This document shows positions 22,281 to 23,854 of a stretch of 23,854 bases of DNA, piece by piece. A program made the translations under genes and the position numbers. The notes under the pieces are model-generated. The model did not search any database. It was given only the letters and a program-made list of their open reading frames with translations, and had not been told where the DNA came from. Every line of letters begins with the position of its first letter. Position 1 is the stretch's first letter. The DNA comes from a virus. The stretch spans positions 1-23,854 of the IMG/VR virus record IMGVR_UViG_3300020185_000264. One strand, written 5' to 3'.

Positions 22281-22945
22281 TAGACTATACTCACAGTCTT
22301 AGTTTGAAATGTGAACAAGTTCCTTTTGTCTCTAGGGCTTAGTTTGACCATTCTTTGGTTCATATAATTCCCATTACGCAAATGAATTGACGCGCAATAA
22401 CCATCACCGAATATTTTGTGCGCCTCCCTATACCCTGCAATGTAATCTACCCTTTCTTTTTCACAGAAGAAGTAACGGCTAGACCTCATGGGGATACCGC
22501 TTACTCGGTTGTAGTAGCCTTCGTTGTTAGGCGTTCTTTCGAACCCCTTAAAACGGCTCATCTCATCTTTAGCGTGACATATAAAGCCTTTAGGGTATTC
22601 CCTTCGCTTTTTCTTTGGCTTGGCTTTTTTTGGCGGGGTTTTTGTTGCGCGTAAAGATTTTAGGTTTGACTCTACTTTTGGCGCGTAGACATTTTTAACG
22701 ATGTATAAAACAGGCACTAAATCATCTAGATTTAAAGAGTTAGACTTCTGTATGTTTATAGCGGGGTCGCAAGCGACGTAGTTAGTTATAATATCTTTCC
22801 CGCCTAACGAAACAGGCAACACATGATCTATGTGAAACGTGTCAAAACTCAATGCTCGGCCAGAATAAAAGCACTTGCCAGAGTAAGCCTTAAATAAAGC
22901 CTTTCTCAATGCTTGATTATTGGTACAAATAATCTCTTCACTCAT
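22280..22945 (-). CDS. HNH endonuclease, free-standing
   Basis: A 221-aa protein. The N-terminal HNH core has G-K-C-F-Y-S-G (23-29), the catalytic strand F-H-I-D-H-V-L-P-V (37-45), N55, and a final P-A-I-N-I-Q-K-S-N (61-69). A lysine-rich linker (about 101-116, TKTPPKKAKPKKKRRE) follows. The C-terminal 100 residues contain E-R-V-D-Y-I-A-G-Y-R-E-A-H-K, somewhat like the AP2-type DNA-binding half of phage homing HNH proteins. It starts overlapping the HTH gene stop (ATGA), with a GAGGTGGGA ribosome site, and is the last gene of the leftward operon. Confidence 0.75.
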   Translation of the reverse strand: MSEEIICTNNQALRKALFKAYSGKCFYSGRALSFDTFHIDHVLPVSLGGKDIITNYVACDPAINIQKSNSLNLDDLVPVLYIVKNVYAPKVESNLKSLRATKTPPKKAKPKKKRREYPKGFICHAKDEMSRFKGFERTPNNEGYYNRVSGIPMRSSRYFFCEKERVDYIAGYREAHKIFGDGYCASIHLRNGNYMNQRMVKLSPRDKRNLFTFQTKTVSIV

Positions 22946-23112
22946 AATCCCACCTCAATTAGCTCGCGTCTAGGCGAGTACAACACGCCACAATCAACGA
23001 TAAAGCCCTTACTTATCCACTGATATACCTGAGGCACTTTAACGCCTTGAGCCTTCGCAAATTCTACCTTTGATCCTTTGTAATTCGCGGCAATGTATTC
23101 GTCTAGGGTCAT
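22942..23112 (-). CDS. Small HTH DNA-binding protein
   Basis: A 56-aa frame from ATG at 23112 with a GGAG ribosome site, ending in TGA that overlaps the HNH start (ATGA). The protein starts MTLDEYIAANYKGSKVEFAK and continues A-Q-G-V-K-V-P-Q-V-Y-Q-W-I-S-K-G-F, a Cro/YdaS-like helix-turn-helix of about 20 residues. The final part I-V-D-C-G-V-L-Y-S-P-R-R-E-L may form a short hairpin or dimer arm. It could regulate the nearby palindromic promoter or the late promoter, which is not shown. Confidence 0.65.
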   Translation of the reverse strand: MTLDEYIAANYKGSKVEFAKAQGVKVPQVYQWISKGFIVDCGVLYSPRRELIEVGL

Positions 23113-23324
23113 GCAATCTCCGCAATAGCTTCTTCGGCTTCGGCTTTTGTGTTGTACACGATAGGGTTATCGTCGCCATTCAAAAGATCGAATCTGTGGC
23201 AGAGCATTAGAGCATGGTCAGCCTCTTCTTCGCTGTCAAAAGCCTCAACCAGAGCGGGATTGTTTCCATTTACACCCCAAGTCCAAAGCTCTACGCCTTC
23301 GCGCAAATAATTACGCCTAGCCAA
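23109..23324 (-). CDS. Small hypothetical protein
   Basis: A 71-aa frame from TTG 23324, whose end overlaps the HTH gene start (ATGA). The protein has E-L-W-T-W-G-V-N-G-N-N-P-A-L-V-E-A-F then helical E-E-E-A-D-H-A-L-M-L-C-H-R-F and K-A-E-A-E-E-A-I-A. No clear ribosome site precedes TTG 23324, which lies inside the inverted-repeat promoter. The in-frame TTG at 23306 is a plausible alternative. Function unknown. Confidence 0.5.
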   Translation of the reverse strand: MARRNYLREGVELWTWGVNGNNPALVEAFDSEEEADHALMLCHRFDLLNGDDNPIVYNTKAEAEEAIAEIA

Positions 23325-23359
23325 TTTACTATAAATTTATATGTCACTTATAGTAAATT
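23323..23359 (-). promoter_or_regulatory. Palindromic promoter/operator of leftward genes
   Basis: A 12-bp perfect inverted repeat, AATTTACTATAA (23323-23334) and TTATAGTAAATT (23348-23359), is separated by 13 bases. Read on the minus strand it contains TTTACT (23357-23352) and TATAGT (23333-23328) 18 bases apart, so each arm carries one promoter box. By symmetry the same boxes exist on the + strand. TTTACTATAA recurs at 23494-23503. A dimeric repressor or bidirectional start are both possible. Confidence 0.5.
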
Positions 23360-23385
23360 TATACTCGAGTTATGTAGCGGTCTAT

Positions 23386-23637
23386 TCACTCTGTCTCCTG
23401 TATAGCGCACATAGCGCCTTTATGGTCTTTGTCTAGCTCTGCAATTAGTGCGTCTGCGTGGTCACAGGCTACTTCGGCTACTAATTTTGTGTCTTTACTA
23501 TAAAAATTTCCAGCCAACAATCCTTGCATAGCCATACCCGCAAGCTGGTCGCGTCTTGATAGCGGCAAGGGGAACAGCTGAAATTGCTCGTCAGAATCAA
23601 TCTGTATTATTTGTCCCGGAATGTTTTTGTAATTCAT
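23386..23637 (-). CDS. Small hypothetical early protein
   Basis: An 83-aa protein with a GGAG ribosome site before ATG 23637. The segment LSRRDQLAGMAMQGLLAGNF (26-45), then A-D-A-L-I-A-E-L near the end, is the pattern of a widespread small phage protein of unknown function found in early regions. It is preceded by the 18-codon frame and followed by a 61-base gap holding the palindromic promoter. Confidence 0.6.
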   Translation of the reverse strand: MNYKNIPGQIIQIDSDEQFQLFPLPLSRRDQLAGMAMQGLLAGNFYSKDTKLVAEVACDHADALIAELDKDHKGAMCAIQETE

Positions 23638-23690
23638 TGTCTTACTCCGGTGATGCGTTTAGTTTTAATCGTGTGGTTGTAGTCGTACAT
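23634..23690 (-). CDS. 18-codon micro-frame between two genes
   Basis: ATG 23690 shares its A with the stop of the upstream phosphoesterase (TGATG), and the frame ends in TGA overlapping the next ATG (ATGA). It encodes M-Y-D-Y-N-H-T-I-K-T-K-R-I-T-G-V-R-Q. The fit on both sides suggests a coupling mini-cistron rather than a functional protein. It contains the ribosome site of the 83-aa gene. Confidence 0.3.
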   Translation of the reverse strand: MYDYNHTIKTKRITGVRQ

Positions 23691-23854
23691 CACACTAACC
23701 CATCTGATCGTGATTCTATTAACACCCTAACCTCGTCAAGACTTATTGGTCTATGCCAGAAGTCCCAATTTACATTGATGTAAGGGAATCCTAGAGGCTT
23801 AGTCATGGCATCCTTATGTATGTGACCATGCACATTAACCTCAGCCCTGAACAT
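23690..23854 (-). CDS. Calcineurin-like phosphoesterase, C-terminal end (partial)
   Basis: The frame is open from the right edge and ends in TGA at 23692-23690. The 54 visible residues include the G-H-I-H motif in E-V-N-V-H-G-H-I-H-K, then F-P-Y-I-N-V-N-W-D-F-W-H-R-P-I-S-L-D-E-V, the characteristic end of small metallophosphoesterases. The rest of the domain lies outside the window. It is distinct from the A1-like enzyme. Confidence 0.7.
   Translation of the reverse strand: MFRAEVNVHGHIHKDAMTKPLGFPYINVNWDFWHRPISLDEVRVLIESRSDGLV

Noticed and set aside
1-23854. CRISPR array, integrase or insertion sequence
   Set aside because: I saw no regularly spaced repeats, no recombinase or transposase motifs, and no terminal inverted repeats.

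Overview
This window looks like about 24 kb of a tailed, double-stranded DNA phage or prophage with an HK97-type head and a long non-contractile (siphovirus) tail. The basis is a complete, co-directional packaging, head, tail and lysis operon on the + strand. The two-component spanin (inner-membrane i-spanin plus lipoprotein o-spanin) points to a Gram-negative host. I see no integrase, attachment site, tRNA, CRISPR array or insertion sequence.

Layout, left to right. (1) 1-1249: end of an upstream gene, a Q-antiterminator-like gene, a strong sigma70-type promoter with a dyad across its -10 box, two very small genes, a structured non-coding stretch and an intrinsic terminator. This recalls the lambda Q / pR' / tR' late-control arrangement. 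(2) 1250-2129: a beta-rich 108-aa protein, an HNH endonuclease, a small protein and a possible cos region. (3) 2130-9353: terminase small (P27 type) and large subunits, portal, ClpP-like prohead protease, major capsid protein, a small linker protein, head-tail connector, head closure, HK97 gp10-like and tail terminator genes. (4) 9443-17698: tail tube, G/GT tail chaperone with a clear -1 frameshift signal, tape measure (1227 aa), a large hub protein, a beta-rich tail protein and a putative receptor-binding protein. (5) 17700-19081: lysis cassette of a holin-like protein, a 41-aa membrane protein, an M15 endolysin, another small membrane protein, and overlapping i-/o-spanins. (6) 19063-22200: three genes still in the late direction: a membrane-anchored protein with a nucleoside-hydrolase-like middle, a small protein, and a T5 A1-like metallophosphoesterase. 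(7) 22280-23854: leftward small early-type genes (HNH endonuclease, small HTH protein, hypotheticals, end of another phosphoesterase) that converge on the late operon.

Most genes overlap by ATGA, GTGA or TAATG, suggesting translational coupling. The exceptions are the flanks of the capsid and tail-tube genes, where intrinsic terminators interrupt the operon. If the first gene is an antiterminator, transcripts from the 516-544 promoter would read through the terminator at 1027 and the later ones, while leftover termination could shape the dose of capsid and tail tube. The most interesting leads are the late-control region with its structured RNA, the frameshift site, the two unusual genes after the lysis cassette, and a palindromic promoter at 23323-23359.
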